Shown here: piece after piece, positions 1-6,680 of the stretch
Layout: every line of letters starts with the position of its first letter
How positions within the stretch are numbered: position 1 is the stretch's first letter
Source: Spirochaetaceae bacterium
GTDB lineage: Bacteria; Spirochaetota; Spirochaetia; Treponematales; Rectinemataceae
Reading direction: 5' to 3'
NCBI GenBank assembly: GCA_003452735.1
Contig: DMNL01000049.1
Location: 1-7,693 of the forward strand
Length of the DNA: 7,693 nucleotides
Made by a program: the position numbers and the translations under genes
The notes under the pieces: generated by a model
Seen by the model: the letters and a program-made list of their open reading frames with translations, nothing else
Database searches by the model: none
Told to the model about the DNA's origin: nothing

Positions 1-356
1 CGCCCGCGCTCCGCGCGGCCTGCCGCCGCCTCAGCCTCGATATCCGGTGCATACCGAAGCGCCACCACTAACATCGCTCGCGCATCTAAAAGATGATAAT
101 GCTCCTTCAGTACCTTGACTGCACTACTCTCTGCCTGTAGTTGCTCTGTCTCCGCTACCCCTGATCTCAAGGAATCTCGATTTACCTGCTTCGCTTCACT
201 GCTTTCTACTTCTATAGCGCCTTGCGATTCCACAACCTGCTCCCATGCAGTTTGTGAAAGCAATCCATAAGAAAAAAAACCTTGTTCCTTTGCATTCAGC
301 AGAAGCCAATACGCTGCTCGCCTATTAGCTTCCTCATCGAGCTCTGGGCGCTCCAT
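1..356 (-). CDS. QueG-like epoxyqueuosine reductase, N-terminal part (cut by window edge)
   Basis: An open frame of 118 codons runs from ATG at 356 to the left edge without a stop. An in-frame TAA (366-368) lies four codons before the ATG, so the start cannot be further upstream. The start is 16 bp after the glyA stop and has no clear Shine-Dalgarno, which suggests coupling to glyA. Residues 22-36 (AKEQGFFSYGLLSQT) resemble the first beta strand of QueG, 'a GF..vGi'. Residues 90-104 (LDARAMLVVALRYAP) resemble its 'LPGARSVIVVALNYYP' segment. QueG is a cytoplasmic cobalamin and [4Fe-4S] enzyme that makes queuosine in tRNA; its Fe-S cysteines would be beyond the window, so the call rests on the N-terminal pattern only. 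Residues 40-85 are polar, rich in Glu, Gln and Ser, and poorly conserved. After residue 106 the protein turns into an Ala/Glu/Gly/Arg run encoded by very GC-rich DNA. It could be another ferredoxin-type reductase. Confidence 0.5.
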   Translation of the reverse strand, partial: MERPELDEEANRRAAYWLLLNAKEQGFFSYGLLSQTAWEQVVESQGAIEVESSEAKQVNRDSLRSGVAETEQLQAESSAVKVLKEHYHLLDARAMLVVALRYAPDIEAEAAAGRAERG

Positions 357-372
357 TTTCTGTATTTACGCT

Positions 373-1656
373 TTATAGCAGAGGAAAGCGTGAAGTAAGA
401 GCTAGAACCTCCTGCTTTATGCGCGCAATTACCTGAGCATCACCTTTGGATTTCAATACTTCCATAATAAAAGAAGCAATCTGTTCCATCTCAGAAGGTC
501 CCATACCTCGAGTCGTAATAGCTGGCGTCCCTATGCGTATACCACTCGTCACAAATGCGCTTTTCTTATCAAAAGGAATTGAATTCTTGTTCACCGTTAT
601 ATTTGCTTCATCAAGCCACTTCTCCGCATCCCGACCGTTTATTCCAAGAGGAGTCAGATCGACAAGCATGAGGTGATTGTCAGTGCCACCCGATACTATT
701 CGAGCTCCTCCCAAGGTTAAAGCCTGTGCCATCACTTTTGCATTGTAAAGCACATGATCAATGTACTCCACAAATTCAGGCTTCTGCGCTTCCTTAAACG
801 CAACCGCCTTACCAGCAATGACATGCATCAATGGCCCACCTTGAATTCCTGGCATGACCATGCTATCGATAACCTCAGACCATCTGCGAAGTGCATCTCC
901 CTTAGCATTCATAATGCCACGATCATTTTCCATATCTCTGCCCACTAGGATCATGCCTCCCCGTGGACCTCGCAAAGTCTTATGCGTTGTAGTTGTAACA
1001 AAATGAGCAGTCGCAATTGGGCTGGGGTGTCTGCCGGCGGCTACTATGCCAGCAATATGAGCCATATCGACCATAAGGTTGGCTCCAACTTCATCTGCGA
1101 TCTTCCGGAAGGCGTCAAAATCGATTATGCGCGAATAGGCACTAGCTCCAGCAATTATTAATTTCGGTTTATGTTGACGAGCAAGGAATGCTACCTGATC
1201 GAAGTCTATGAGCTCAGTATCAGGATTCACGCCATAGCTCACCACTTTGTAGAATTTACCCGAAAATGATACTGGTGCTCCATGCGACAAGTGTCCACCA
1301 TGAGCTAAGCTCATTCCCATAATTGTGTCACCGGGGTTAAGGGCTGCAAAGAGAACGGCCATATTTGCTTGACTCCCCGAATGCGGCTGCACATTGGCAT
1401 GATCTGCACCAAAAAGCTTCTTCGCCCTGTCACGGGCTAGATTCTCAGCAATATCGACAAATTCACAGCCGCCATAGTAGCGCTTCCCGGGGTATCCCTC
1501 GGCGTATTTGTTCGTAAGTACCGAACCGACAGCCTCCATAACGGCTTTGGAGGTATAGTTTTCGCTTGCGATGAGCTCGATTTTTTCTTGCTGGCGTTCT
1601 GCCTCAGCCTCCATCGCAGCATAGAGTTCTGGGTCCATAGATTTAATATAGGACAT
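373..1656 (-). CDS. glyA: Serine hydroxymethyltransferase (SHMT)
   Basis: This PLP enzyme of the cytoplasm interconverts serine plus tetrahydrofolate and glycine plus 5,10-methylene-tetrahydrofolate, the main source of one-carbon units. From ATG at 1656 the protein is 427 residues, normal for the family. Visible motifs are [11 protein letters not shown] (about 26-36), [15 protein letters not shown] (49-63), the [10 protein letters not shown] loop whose His stacks on the PLP ring, D197 and H200 in VDMAHIAG, the PLP lysine K226 in [14 protein letters not shown], and PGIQGGP near 270. Relative to the Escherichia coli enzyme there is an extra loop of roughly 10-15 residues between GGMILVG and VMPGIQGG, as in several other phyla. 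A GTG at 1668 would add four residues, but that codon lies against the Shine-Dalgarno, so ATG at 1656 is preferred. The gene follows the TIG/transglutaminase-like gene by 85 bp, the longest gap in the minus-strand train, so it may have its own promoter. Confidence 0.97.
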   Translation of the reverse strand: MSYIKSMDPELYAAMEAEAERQQEKIELIASENYTSKAVMEAVGSVLTNKYAEGYPGKRYYGGCEFVDIAENLARDRAKKLFGADHANVQPHSGSQANMAVLFAALNPGDTIMGMSLAHGGHLSHGAPVSFSGKFYKVVSYGVNPDTELIDFDQVAFLARQHKPKLIIAGASAYSRIIDFDAFRKIADEVGANLMVDMAHIAGIVAAGRHPSPIATAHFVTTTTHKTLRGPRGGMILVGRDMENDRGIMNAKGDALRRWSEVIDSMVMPGIQGGPLMHVIAGKAVAFKEAQKPEFVEYIDHVLYNAKVMAQALTLGGARIVSGGTDNHLMLVDLTPLGINGRDAEKWLDEANITVNKNSIPFDKKSAFVTSGIRIGTPAITTRGMGPSEMEQIASFIMEVLKSKGDAQVIARIKQEVLALTSRFPLL

Positions 1657-1660
1657 ATCT

Positions 1661-1666
1661 CCTCCC
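1661..1666 (-). promoter_or_regulatory. Shine-Dalgarno of glyA
   Basis: The minus strand reads GGGAGG here, four bases before ATG at 1656. This site decides the start: the longer frame would begin at GTG 1668, which sits immediately against the same purine tract and would have no ribosome site of its own. Confidence 0.75.
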
Positions 1667-1673
1667 ACGGATT

Positions 1674-1720
1674 ATTGTATCATGGCATCTATTAGTATAC
1701 TACAAAAAACGAATTGTCGT
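1674..1720 (-). promoter_or_regulatory. Possible glyA promoter region
   Basis: The gap before glyA holds two -10-like hexamers on the minus strand: TATACT (1699-1694), inside a 10-bp perfect palindrome TAGTATACTA (1693-1702), and TACAAT (1679-1674). Neither has a convincing -35. ACGACA lies 15 bp before TATACT, and TTGTAG lies 20 bp before TACAAT. A glyA promoter here is plausible from the gap size and AT-richness, but the boxes are weak. Confidence 0.25.
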
Positions 1721-1741
1721 GTGTTCATCTTTTTGTAAGAA

Positions 1742-3376
1742 TCATTGGATTGCTGTCGAAAGAAGAACTGGAGGATTCCAAGTCGAAGTATAGCTTAATC
1801 CATAGGCCGCTTCATCATATTCGAAAAGGGACCAGGAAATCTTTGTTTTGCTCTGTGCTTCTACTGGGACAGAGGGCAGAAGCTGATACCCCCTAGCCAT
1901 TGCAATATGTCTATTATCAATTCCTTGATAATAGCTGGATCTATCCGTAAAGATTGGACGAAAACCCGAAGGAGTTATCCCTATTGCAAGGGCTGGGTCG
2001 AATGGAATCCATCCTATTCCGGCAAGATAATATTCTGACCAATAATGAGGAATTAGGCGCATATCTTCAGTCACAAGAAAACCAGCTACCGGGATCGCTG
2101 GAATACCCAATGCTCTGAGAAGAGCACAATTGATTAAAACAAGAGAACGCATACCACCAGCTTTGCTTTTAAGCGCATTGATAGCGTCATCCCTTAAAAT
2201 CTGTTTTTCCTCATTTAGCTTTATATTCGAGAATGTCCACTGAGCAGCCAGCACGATCTGTCGAAAAGGATTCTTCTCCTTTTTTTGGATCGAAAGAGCT
2301 GCCGAGACTATCGCTGGATTGGCGGAAGGAACCAGAGCATCTGCAGCAAGATAAGAACTCAAAAAAGCAGGAGGCTTAGCTCCAAGTGGTTGTAGTGAAC
2401 CTATGGCAATATCTGCTTTTATTTCGCAAACATCGATGACTAATCGCCTCCTTAATTCTATTCTTCCCAGCCTTGCATCCGCTGCGCCAAATCTAAATTC
2501 CTGCCATACTGCCGTTTCGGCTCTTAGATGATCGGATCCTGTCTCGATCGTTGTTATTGTCGACTGATACTGAGTTGTTGGAGGTTTAGAGAGGATGAAG
2601 GATACCCGACCATCGGGCAGAGATGCGGCAACATGGATAACGAGGGTATCTTCAAGTGTATATGTTACGGAATCTCCTCTTGACAATCTGCCAGGATTGC
2701 GCGAAACAGAAATAGGAAAGGCGTTCGAGAGACCATTTCTTGTTCGGACTAAGACATACCCATTTTCAACACCATCTGGCACATAAGCGGATATATAAGA
2801 GCTATTCCATTTATCTATAAAAAGACTCATCGATTCGACTCTTATGAAATTGTCCGAATCTACCGCTTCAACCGCAGAAATAATGGGCACTTTAGAAAAA
2901 AACACCGCAGACTCATCCTCTGGCATGCCGAAGTAACTGCCTCTAAGCTCGATCAATTTCCCTATCTGAGCATTTGTCGAAGGCTTTATGCTCGTAATGC
3001 TTGGGGGCTGCTGCTGCACTATATTATTTTCCGCCTTCGCGGGGACTTTCGAAGCAAGCGCTATCATAAGGGGATTCGATACTCCTAGCTTTGTTCTTGC
3101 TTGCACAGTAGCCGAATCATAATTGCTGGGCATCCGAAAGCTTATCAGAACAGGGCTCCAAAGAATTACAGCTTGTGAAGGTAGAGGAACATTATCTAAA
3201 AGGAGTTCCCCTCCATTCTTGCCCAGATTGTGTCCCACTATATTGACAAGATCACCAGGCATAGGGGTTACAGGATCGATTGCTAAAAGCCTAGGTTGTA
3301 TCCTTAGATAGACAATTATTCCTGTCACAACTAAAAGAATTAAAATGCAAAGCGTAATTATCCTACGCTGCTTCAT
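1742..3376 (-). CDS. Membrane-anchored protein with two IPT/TIG domains and a transglutaminase-like domain
   Basis: This 544-residue protein has a short basic N-terminus (MKQRR) and one hydrophobic segment at about 7-24, with no signal-peptidase or lipobox site, so it is probably tethered with the bulk outside the cytoplasm. Residues 32-108 and 126-225 each look like IPT/TIG immunoglobulin-like folds (pattern 'I.P....G.L..I.G...G', a Trp-Ser or Trp-Asn pair, 'V..R...G.SN'). A beta-rich linker follows (about 231-370), then a transglutaminase-like core at about 371-465. That core shows the helix LLRALGIPAIPVAGF (419-433), H444 in PHYWSEYYL and D460 in GWIPFDP. The residue aligning with the catalytic Cys is M409 (GGMRS); the nearby C417 is seven residues too late by my alignment. 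Enzyme activity is therefore doubtful. The gene starts 4 bp after the secreted-protein gene without a clear Shine-Dalgarno, which suggests coupling. It is last in the sigma unit and may sense or act on the envelope; its function is unknown. Confidence 0.85.
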   Translation of the reverse strand: MKQRRIITLCILILLVVTGIIVYLRIQPRLLAIDPVTPMPGDLVNIVGHNLGKNGGELLLDNVPLPSQAVILWSPVLISFRMPSNYDSATVQARTKLGVSNPLMIALASKVPAKAENNIVQQQPPSITSIKPSTNAQIGKLIELRGSYFGMPEDESAVFFSKVPIISAVEAVDSDNFIRVESMSLFIDKWNSSYISAYVPDGVENGYVLVRTRNGLSNAFPISVSRNPGRLSRGDSVTYTLEDTLVIHVAASLPDGRVSFILSKPPTTQYQSTITTIETGSDHLRAETAVWQEFRFGAADARLGRIELRRRLVIDVCEIKADIAIGSLQPLGAKPPAFLSSYLAADALVPSANPAIVSAALSIQKKEKNPFRQIVLAAQWTFSNIKLNEEKQILRDDAINALKSKAGGMRSLVLINCALLRALGIPAIPVAGFLVTEDMRLIPHYWSEYYLAGIGWIPFDPALAIGITPSGFRPIFTDRSSYYQGIDNRHIAMARGYQLLPSVPVEAQSKTKISWSLFEYDEAAYGLSYTSTWNPPVLLSTAIQ

Positions 3377-3380
3377 GGGT

Positions 3381-3944
3381 TTACTTTGAATTCACAAGAA
3401 TCTCGATCACCATGGGTGCACCCTGTTTAGAGTCTCCGCCCAAGGGATAGTAATAAAACACTGAATCAACTGGAATTCTCACTGTATGAACCGAGGTATT
3501 CAGCTGAATCGAGTTATCCGGGCTTCGCATATAGATGTGATTCTGGACAAGCATAGTAATATCTTTTTTTACAAGTTCAATAGGCATGAATACTATTATT
3601 GCCGTGAGTCTATCGTTCTCGATCTTGATACCGAGCGGAGAGGCGAGACTCACTTCTCGAACTACTTTATCTTCCCAATTGGGAGAATTCGCTTTGTCGA
3701 TGGATTCGCCTTGACCTGCTTTTGAGCCTAGAGATCCAGGCGAAGCTGACTGGATTGCTGCTACCATCCCAGGTGTTAAGGTGAATGCTGTTCGAATCTG
3801 AAATTGGAAAATAGGAATATTTGAAGAAGATGAATCGGGCGCTACAATTGATGAAGGAGCTGTTGGGATGGAAGGCGTCTGAGCAAAAAGCCACGCAATA
3901 TTCAGAATTGAAAATGCTGCAAGTGCGAGAGCAGAACGCTTCAT
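3381..3944 (-). CDS. Small secreted protein of unknown function in the sigma/anti-sigma operon
   Basis: I do not recognise this 187-residue protein. It has a clear Sec signal peptide: MKRS, a hydrophobic core at about 4-20, and a likely cut after A21 (LFA/QT). There is no Cys at the cut, so it is not a lipoprotein. The mature protein begins with a Ser/Pro-rich stretch (about 23-42), then a Gly/Ser-rich loop (66-80). The C-terminal half alternates polar and hydrophobic residues, suggesting beta strands, with an unusual VFYYYPLGG near 161-169. It contains no cysteine. Its ATG overlaps the anti-sigma stop by four bases (ATGA). A GGGAG at 3952-3956 on the minus strand lies at good spacing inside the anti-sigma end, so the two are co-translated. 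The position suggests an exported partner or target of the anti-sigma factor or of the TIG protein encoded 4 bp downstream. That role is inference. Confidence 0.85.
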   Translation of the reverse strand: MKRSALALAAFSILNIAWLFAQTPSIPTAPSSIVAPDSSSSNIPIFQFQIRTAFTLTPGMVAAIQSASPGSLGSKAGQGESIDKANSPNWEDKVVREVSLASPLGIKIENDRLTAIIVFMPIELVKKDITMLVQNHIYMRSPDNSIQLNTSVHTVRIPVDSVFYYYPLGGDSKQGAPMVIEILVNSK

Positions 3945-4567
3945 TTTATCTCTCCCTGTACGGGGAAAGCCATGATTGTTGGTTTACGCCCGGAGGGATT
4001 GTATATCACATACACAGGCGTTGAATCGACCAGAGGTTTAGAGGATATATTCCCTGGCGCGTGTATTGTTACGAACTGGTTTGGATCTGTCTGGGAAAGC
4101 AAGGAAACAATACTCTCTATGTTCGATGCCGATTCCTCTGGAAGCTTTGTGCTCAGTGCGAGCGCTTGGCCTGTAGTTCTATGCGCTCCAAAAATGCCAA
4201 AAGCAAGGCCAGCAAAAAATACTGTAATCAGAAGGGATGCAGCGAGGACCGGAAGCGGTACAGATATGCGCCTGGACATTAGAGCCGAGAACAGCGGATA
4301 TCTTTCAAATATGGCTTCGGTACGCAAAGAATGTGAAGATTCGTCTGTAATACTTCTCAAAGAAGCCTGTATTCTTTTGGCTGCTTCTTCCCGTTGTGGA
4401 GCATCGAAAACATCAGCAGCTTTTAAGGCTAGCTTTAGAGCACGATATTGAGCAACGCGGTTTGCGCATCGCTCACATTGGCCCAGATGCATCTCGATCC
4501 GCTCCTTCCAAGGTGATGGAACTTCATTGTCGACATAAGCGGTCAGCAGACTTTCATCGGGACACAT
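3941..4567 (-). CDS. Zinc-finger anti-sigma factor, single-pass membrane protein
   Basis: This protein binds and silences the ECF sigma factor encoded just upstream. From ATG at 4567 it is 208 residues. It starts MCPDESLLTAYVDNEV and contains the ZAS zinc motif His-x3-Cys-x2-Cys (HLGQCERC, about residues 27-34), the hallmark of RsrA/ChrR/RsgI-like anti-sigma domains. An N-terminal Cys at residue 2 also fits the family. A charged helix-rich linker leads to one membrane segment at about 101-127, after RR. A roughly 80-residue outer domain follows that resembles nothing I know. The zinc ligands are candidates for thiol redox sensing; regulated proteolysis is the other usual release mechanism, and the sequence does not decide between them. 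The start at 4567 has an ideal Shine-Dalgarno. An ATG at 4582 would add five residues but has none. The gene overlaps sigma by 14 bp and the secreted-protein gene by 4. Confidence 0.93.
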   Translation of the reverse strand: MCPDESLLTAYVDNEVPSPWKERIEMHLGQCERCANRVAQYRALKLALKAADVFDAPQREEAAKRIQASLRSITDESSHSLRTEAIFERYPLFSALMSRRISVPLPVLAASLLITVFFAGLAFGIFGAHRTTGQALALSTKLPEESASNIESIVSLLSQTDPNQFVTIHAPGNISSKPLVDSTPVYVIYNPSGRKPTIMAFPVQGEIK

Positions 4568-5150
4568 AAGATCCTCCCTCATTCAATATCGAAAGAAGAG
4601 TTTCTCTTGCTCGGAAAGCTCTCACTTTGACATTTCCTTCGGTAATACCGAGAACCTTGGCAATCTCTTTATAATTCATCCCCTCATATTCTTTGAGGAT
4701 GAGTACTATTCGCAGCTTTTCGGGAATCTTCATCAAGGCATCTCGTACTTCTTGGGCGCATTCTTTCATCAAAATTTCATGATCTGCAGATTGATCCGTT
4801 CCTGCATGTTGATTTTGCATGTCCCTCGAATCGAGAGCATCTGCAGAAATCTTTGCCTGGGTTGTTTCTGTGTTCCACCAGTGTTCGTAGGCCTTGAATT
4901 CTCTCACTTTTCGCCTGGACCAGTTTATAGCCCCATTTTTTACTACTCGAATGAGCCAATATCGGGCATCCTCTTCTGAAGGGAATCGCATCTGCTTTTC
5001 GATCAACTTGCTAAAGGCATCTTGAACTATGTCTTCAGCAGATTCCCAATCATTTGTAATATGCACGGCAATGCGTAGAAGCAGGTCGACATTCTGTGCA
5101 AAGATGAGGTTGTAGTTTGATATTGGCCCATCATCCTTATTTTGGAACAA
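4554..5150 (-). CDS. ECF (RpoE-type) RNA polymerase sigma factor
   Basis: A 198-residue sigma-70-family protein of the extracytoplasmic function group, directing RNA polymerase to a stress regulon. Region 2 covers about 18-88, with the core-binding helix WESAEDIVQDAFSKL (35-49) and the promoter-melting segment YWLIRVVKNGAINWSRR (64-80). A polar linker (about 90-130) follows. Region 4 covers about 132-186, with IPEKLRIVLILKEYEGMNY and the helix-turn-helix YKEIAKVLGITEGNVKVRAFRAR (160-182) that reads the -35. Region 3 is absent, as expected. The only plausible initiation codon is TTG at 5150. No in-frame ATG or GTG exists between the cysS stop and region 2, and AAAGGA at 5159-5164 sits 8 bases upstream. 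The gene lies 36 bp after cysS, in the same frame. The overlapping zinc-finger anti-sigma gene downstream identifies its regulator. Other genes of its regulon cannot be told from this window. Confidence 0.94.
   Translation of the reverse strand: MFQNKDDGPISNYNLIFAQNVDLLLRIAVHITNDWESAEDIVQDAFSKLIEKQMRFPSEEDARYWLIRVVKNGAINWSRRKVREFKAYEHWWNTETTQAKISADALDSRDMQNQHAGTDQSADHEILMKECAQEVRDALMKIPEKLRIVLILKEYEGMNYKEIAKVLGITEGNVKVRAFRARETLLSILNEGGSYVSR
4573..4578 (-). promoter_or_regulatory. Shine-Dalgarno of the anti-sigma gene, inside the sigma gene
   Basis: GGGAGG on the minus strand, five bases before ATG 4567 and within the last codons of the sigma gene. It fixes the anti-sigma start at 4567 rather than 4582 and allows anti-sigma translation to be initiated or coupled as ribosomes finish sigma. 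Confidence 0.7.
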
Positions 5151-5158
5151 TCTATCAA

Positions 5159-5164
5159 TCCTTT
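5159..5164 (-). promoter_or_regulatory. Shine-Dalgarno of the sigma gene
   Basis: AAAGGA on the minus strand, 8 bases before the TTG at 5150. It is a modest site with a weak start codon, which would keep sigma production low relative to the anti-sigma factor, whose site is strong. Confidence 0.5.
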
Positions 5165-5186
5165 TGTTACAGAAAGCCCATTGGAA

Positions 5187-6614
5187 TCATTCGTGCAATC
5201 TCCACACTGTTCCCTCAGGTCTATCTTCAAGCTGAATGCCTTTAGCAATAAGCTCGCTGCGAATTGCATCAGCTGTCGCAAAATCTCGCGCCTTTTTTGC
5301 CGCTGCTCTTCTCTCTATCTGACTATTGATCCATTGAAGAGTCTCTGGATCTACCGAGACTTCTTTTCTTTGAGCCTTAGCAAGATCGAGACCCAGTACT
5401 TCATCCATATCTAAAATGAGCGCAAGAGCATCCTGAGCGGGTACATCATTATCCTTGAGCAAGTTCCACACCTGAGCCATTGCGCGTGGCATTGCCAAGT
5501 CATCGGCTAGAGCTTCGTCGAAGGCGCTACGATATTGAAGCGCTTTTTCGCCCAGCTCCGAAAGAGCTGCTGGCTTCGCTACCTTTTCTTTAAGGGCAAG
5601 AACCTTATCCACCAGGGAAAGCCTTGCAGATTTAGCTTGATCCAGTCCTTCCCAGGAGAATGAGAGCTGGCTGCGATAATGCCCACCCAGACAAAAATAT
5701 CTATAGTCCAGGGGATCGTAGCCTCTATCGATAAGAGACTCAAGCGTAAGAAAGCTCCCCGAAGATTTAGACATCTTGCCCTTGTCGATAACTAAGAATT
5801 CCGCATGCATCCAATAATTGACCCATTTATGGCCCGTCGCTGCTTCGGATTGAGCGATTTCGTTTGTATGGTGCACAGCGATATGATCGACCCCACCTGC
5901 ATGTATATCGAATTGTTCTCCCAAATACTTCATGCTCATGGCTGAGCATTCGATATGCCAGCCTGGATATCCTATTCCCCATGGACTTTCCCAGAGTAGC
6001 GCTTGCTTATCGAATTTCGATTTTGTGAACCAAAGGACAAAGTCGAAAGGATTGCGTTTGTTGGGATCTAGCTCGACGCGCGCTCCTGCTTTGAGCTGGT
6101 CTAGTTGAAGCCCAGCAAGCTCACCATAGCGATCGAATTTGGAGACATCGAAATAGAGATTGCCTCCAGCGAAATAAGTATAACCATTTGCCTCGATACG
6201 CTTGATTAGTTCGATCATATCCTGAATATGATCTGTTGCTTTACAGATGATTTTGGGCTGTTGAATATTTAGGCGTTCTGTGTCTCTAAAAAAAGCATCA
6301 GTATAGAATTGCGCAATTTCGAGCACTGACTGGCCTCTTTCTCTGGCTGACTTAAGCATCTTGTCTTCACCTGTATCATCATCACTAGAGAGATGCCCGA
6401 CATCAGTGATATTCATTACATGAGTCACTTCATATCCAAATCGCTTTAGCATTCGGACAAGAGTATCTTCGAAAATATATGTTCTTAGATTTCCTATATG
6501 AGCATAATTGTAGACTGTAGGTCCGCAGCCATAGAACCCTACACTCCCTTCATGCAGGGGCTTAAAAAGCTGAATGTTCCGACCCATCGTATTGAATATG
6601 TAGACATCATGCAT
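5187..6614 (-). CDS. cysS: Cysteinyl-tRNA synthetase
   Basis: This class I synthetase charges tRNA-Cys with cysteine in the cytoplasm. The 475 residues match the usual family length. The zinc site that selects cysteine is intact: C30 (YGCGPTVYN), C223 (HIECSAM), H248 and E252 (HHTNEIAQ), with the same 25- and 4-residue spacing as in the Escherichia coli enzyme. The ATP signature appears as HIGN at 39-42 (a usual HIGH variant) and as KMSKS at 280-284. After NITDVGH (68-74) there is an extra acidic loop (SSDDDTGEDKM) seen in a subgroup of CysRS enzymes. The C-terminus ends with the anticodon-domain pattern ARDFATADAIRSELIAKGI and EDRPEGTVWRL. ATG 6614 has AAGGAG five bases upstream (6620-6625). 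The gene diverges from murB and heads the leftward train; I could not find a convincing promoter in the 66-bp gap. Confidence 0.97.
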   Translation of the reverse strand: MHDVYIFNTMGRNIQLFKPLHEGSVGFYGCGPTVYNYAHIGNLRTYIFEDTLVRMLKRFGYEVTHVMNITDVGHLSSDDDTGEDKMLKSARERGQSVLEIAQFYTDAFFRDTERLNIQQPKIICKATDHIQDMIELIKRIEANGYTYFAGGNLYFDVSKFDRYGELAGLQLDQLKAGARVELDPNKRNPFDFVLWFTKSKFDKQALLWESPWGIGYPGWHIECSAMSMKYLGEQFDIHAGGVDHIAVHHTNEIAQSEAATGHKWVNYWMHAEFLVIDKGKMSKSSGSFLTLESLIDRGYDPLDYRYFCLGGHYRSQLSFSWEGLDQAKSARLSLVDKVLALKEKVAKPAALSELGEKALQYRSAFDEALADDLAMPRAMAQVWNLLKDNDVPAQDALALILDMDEVLGLDLAKAQRKEVSVDPETLQWINSQIERRAAAKKARDFATADAIRSELIAKGIQLEDRPEGTVWRLHE

Positions 6615-6619
6615 ATACG

Positions 6620-6625
6620 CTCCTT
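6620..6625 (-). promoter_or_regulatory. Shine-Dalgarno of cysS
   Basis: AAGGAG on the minus strand, five bases before ATG 6614; near-consensus sequence and spacing confirm the start of cysS. Confidence 0.75.
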
Positions 6626-6643
6626 TTCGTCAGTCGGACCTTC

Positions 6644-6672
6644 TTGCTTTTACTACTTTAAGCTAAGATACT
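6644..6672 (+). promoter_or_regulatory. Candidate murB promoter
   Basis: TTGCTT (6644-6649) and GATACT (6667-6672) are separated by exactly 17 bp, in the gap between divergent cysS and murB. The matches to the sigma-70 boxes are only 3/6 and 4/6. If it is used, transcription would begin about 6679-6680, giving a leaderless or nearly leaderless murB mRNA. That would fit the weak ribosome site before ATG 6681. Confidence 0.35.
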
Positions 6673-6680
6673 GGAATTAC

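Noticed and set aside
1657..1668. GTG at 1668 as the start of glyA
   Set aside because: The added four codons are the Shine-Dalgarno itself (GGGAGG at 1666-1661), which serves ATG 1656.
1704..1722. Possible terminator after the TIG/transglutaminase-like gene
   Set aside because: On the minus strand, ACGA-CAAT-TCGT followed by six T has only a four-base stem, too weak to call an intrinsic terminator.
3972..4451. A 159-codon open frame on the plus strand
   Set aside because: It lies entirely antisense to the anti-sigma gene, whose zinc motif, membrane segment and ribosome site are clear. The frame shows no domain and no ribosome site.
4568..4582. ATG at 4582 as the start of the anti-sigma gene
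   Set aside because: It has no ribosome site, while ATG 4567 has GGGAGG at five bases and gives the usual N-terminus of the family.
5209..5215. GGGAACA on the minus strand as an ECF -35 element for autoregulation of the sigma gene
   Set aside because: It encodes the conserved PEGT of CysRS, and no recognisable ECF -10 stands 16-17 bases downstream, so chance is the better explanation.
5142..5414. A 90-codon plus-strand open frame over the sigma/cysS junction
   Set aside because: It is antisense to the conserved C-terminus of CysRS and has no domain or ribosome site.
6498..6680. The 61-codon extension of the murB frame upstream of ATG 6681
   Set aside because: It lies antisense to the conserved N-terminal coding part of cysS, has no MurB similarity, and MurB homology begins right after ATG 6681.
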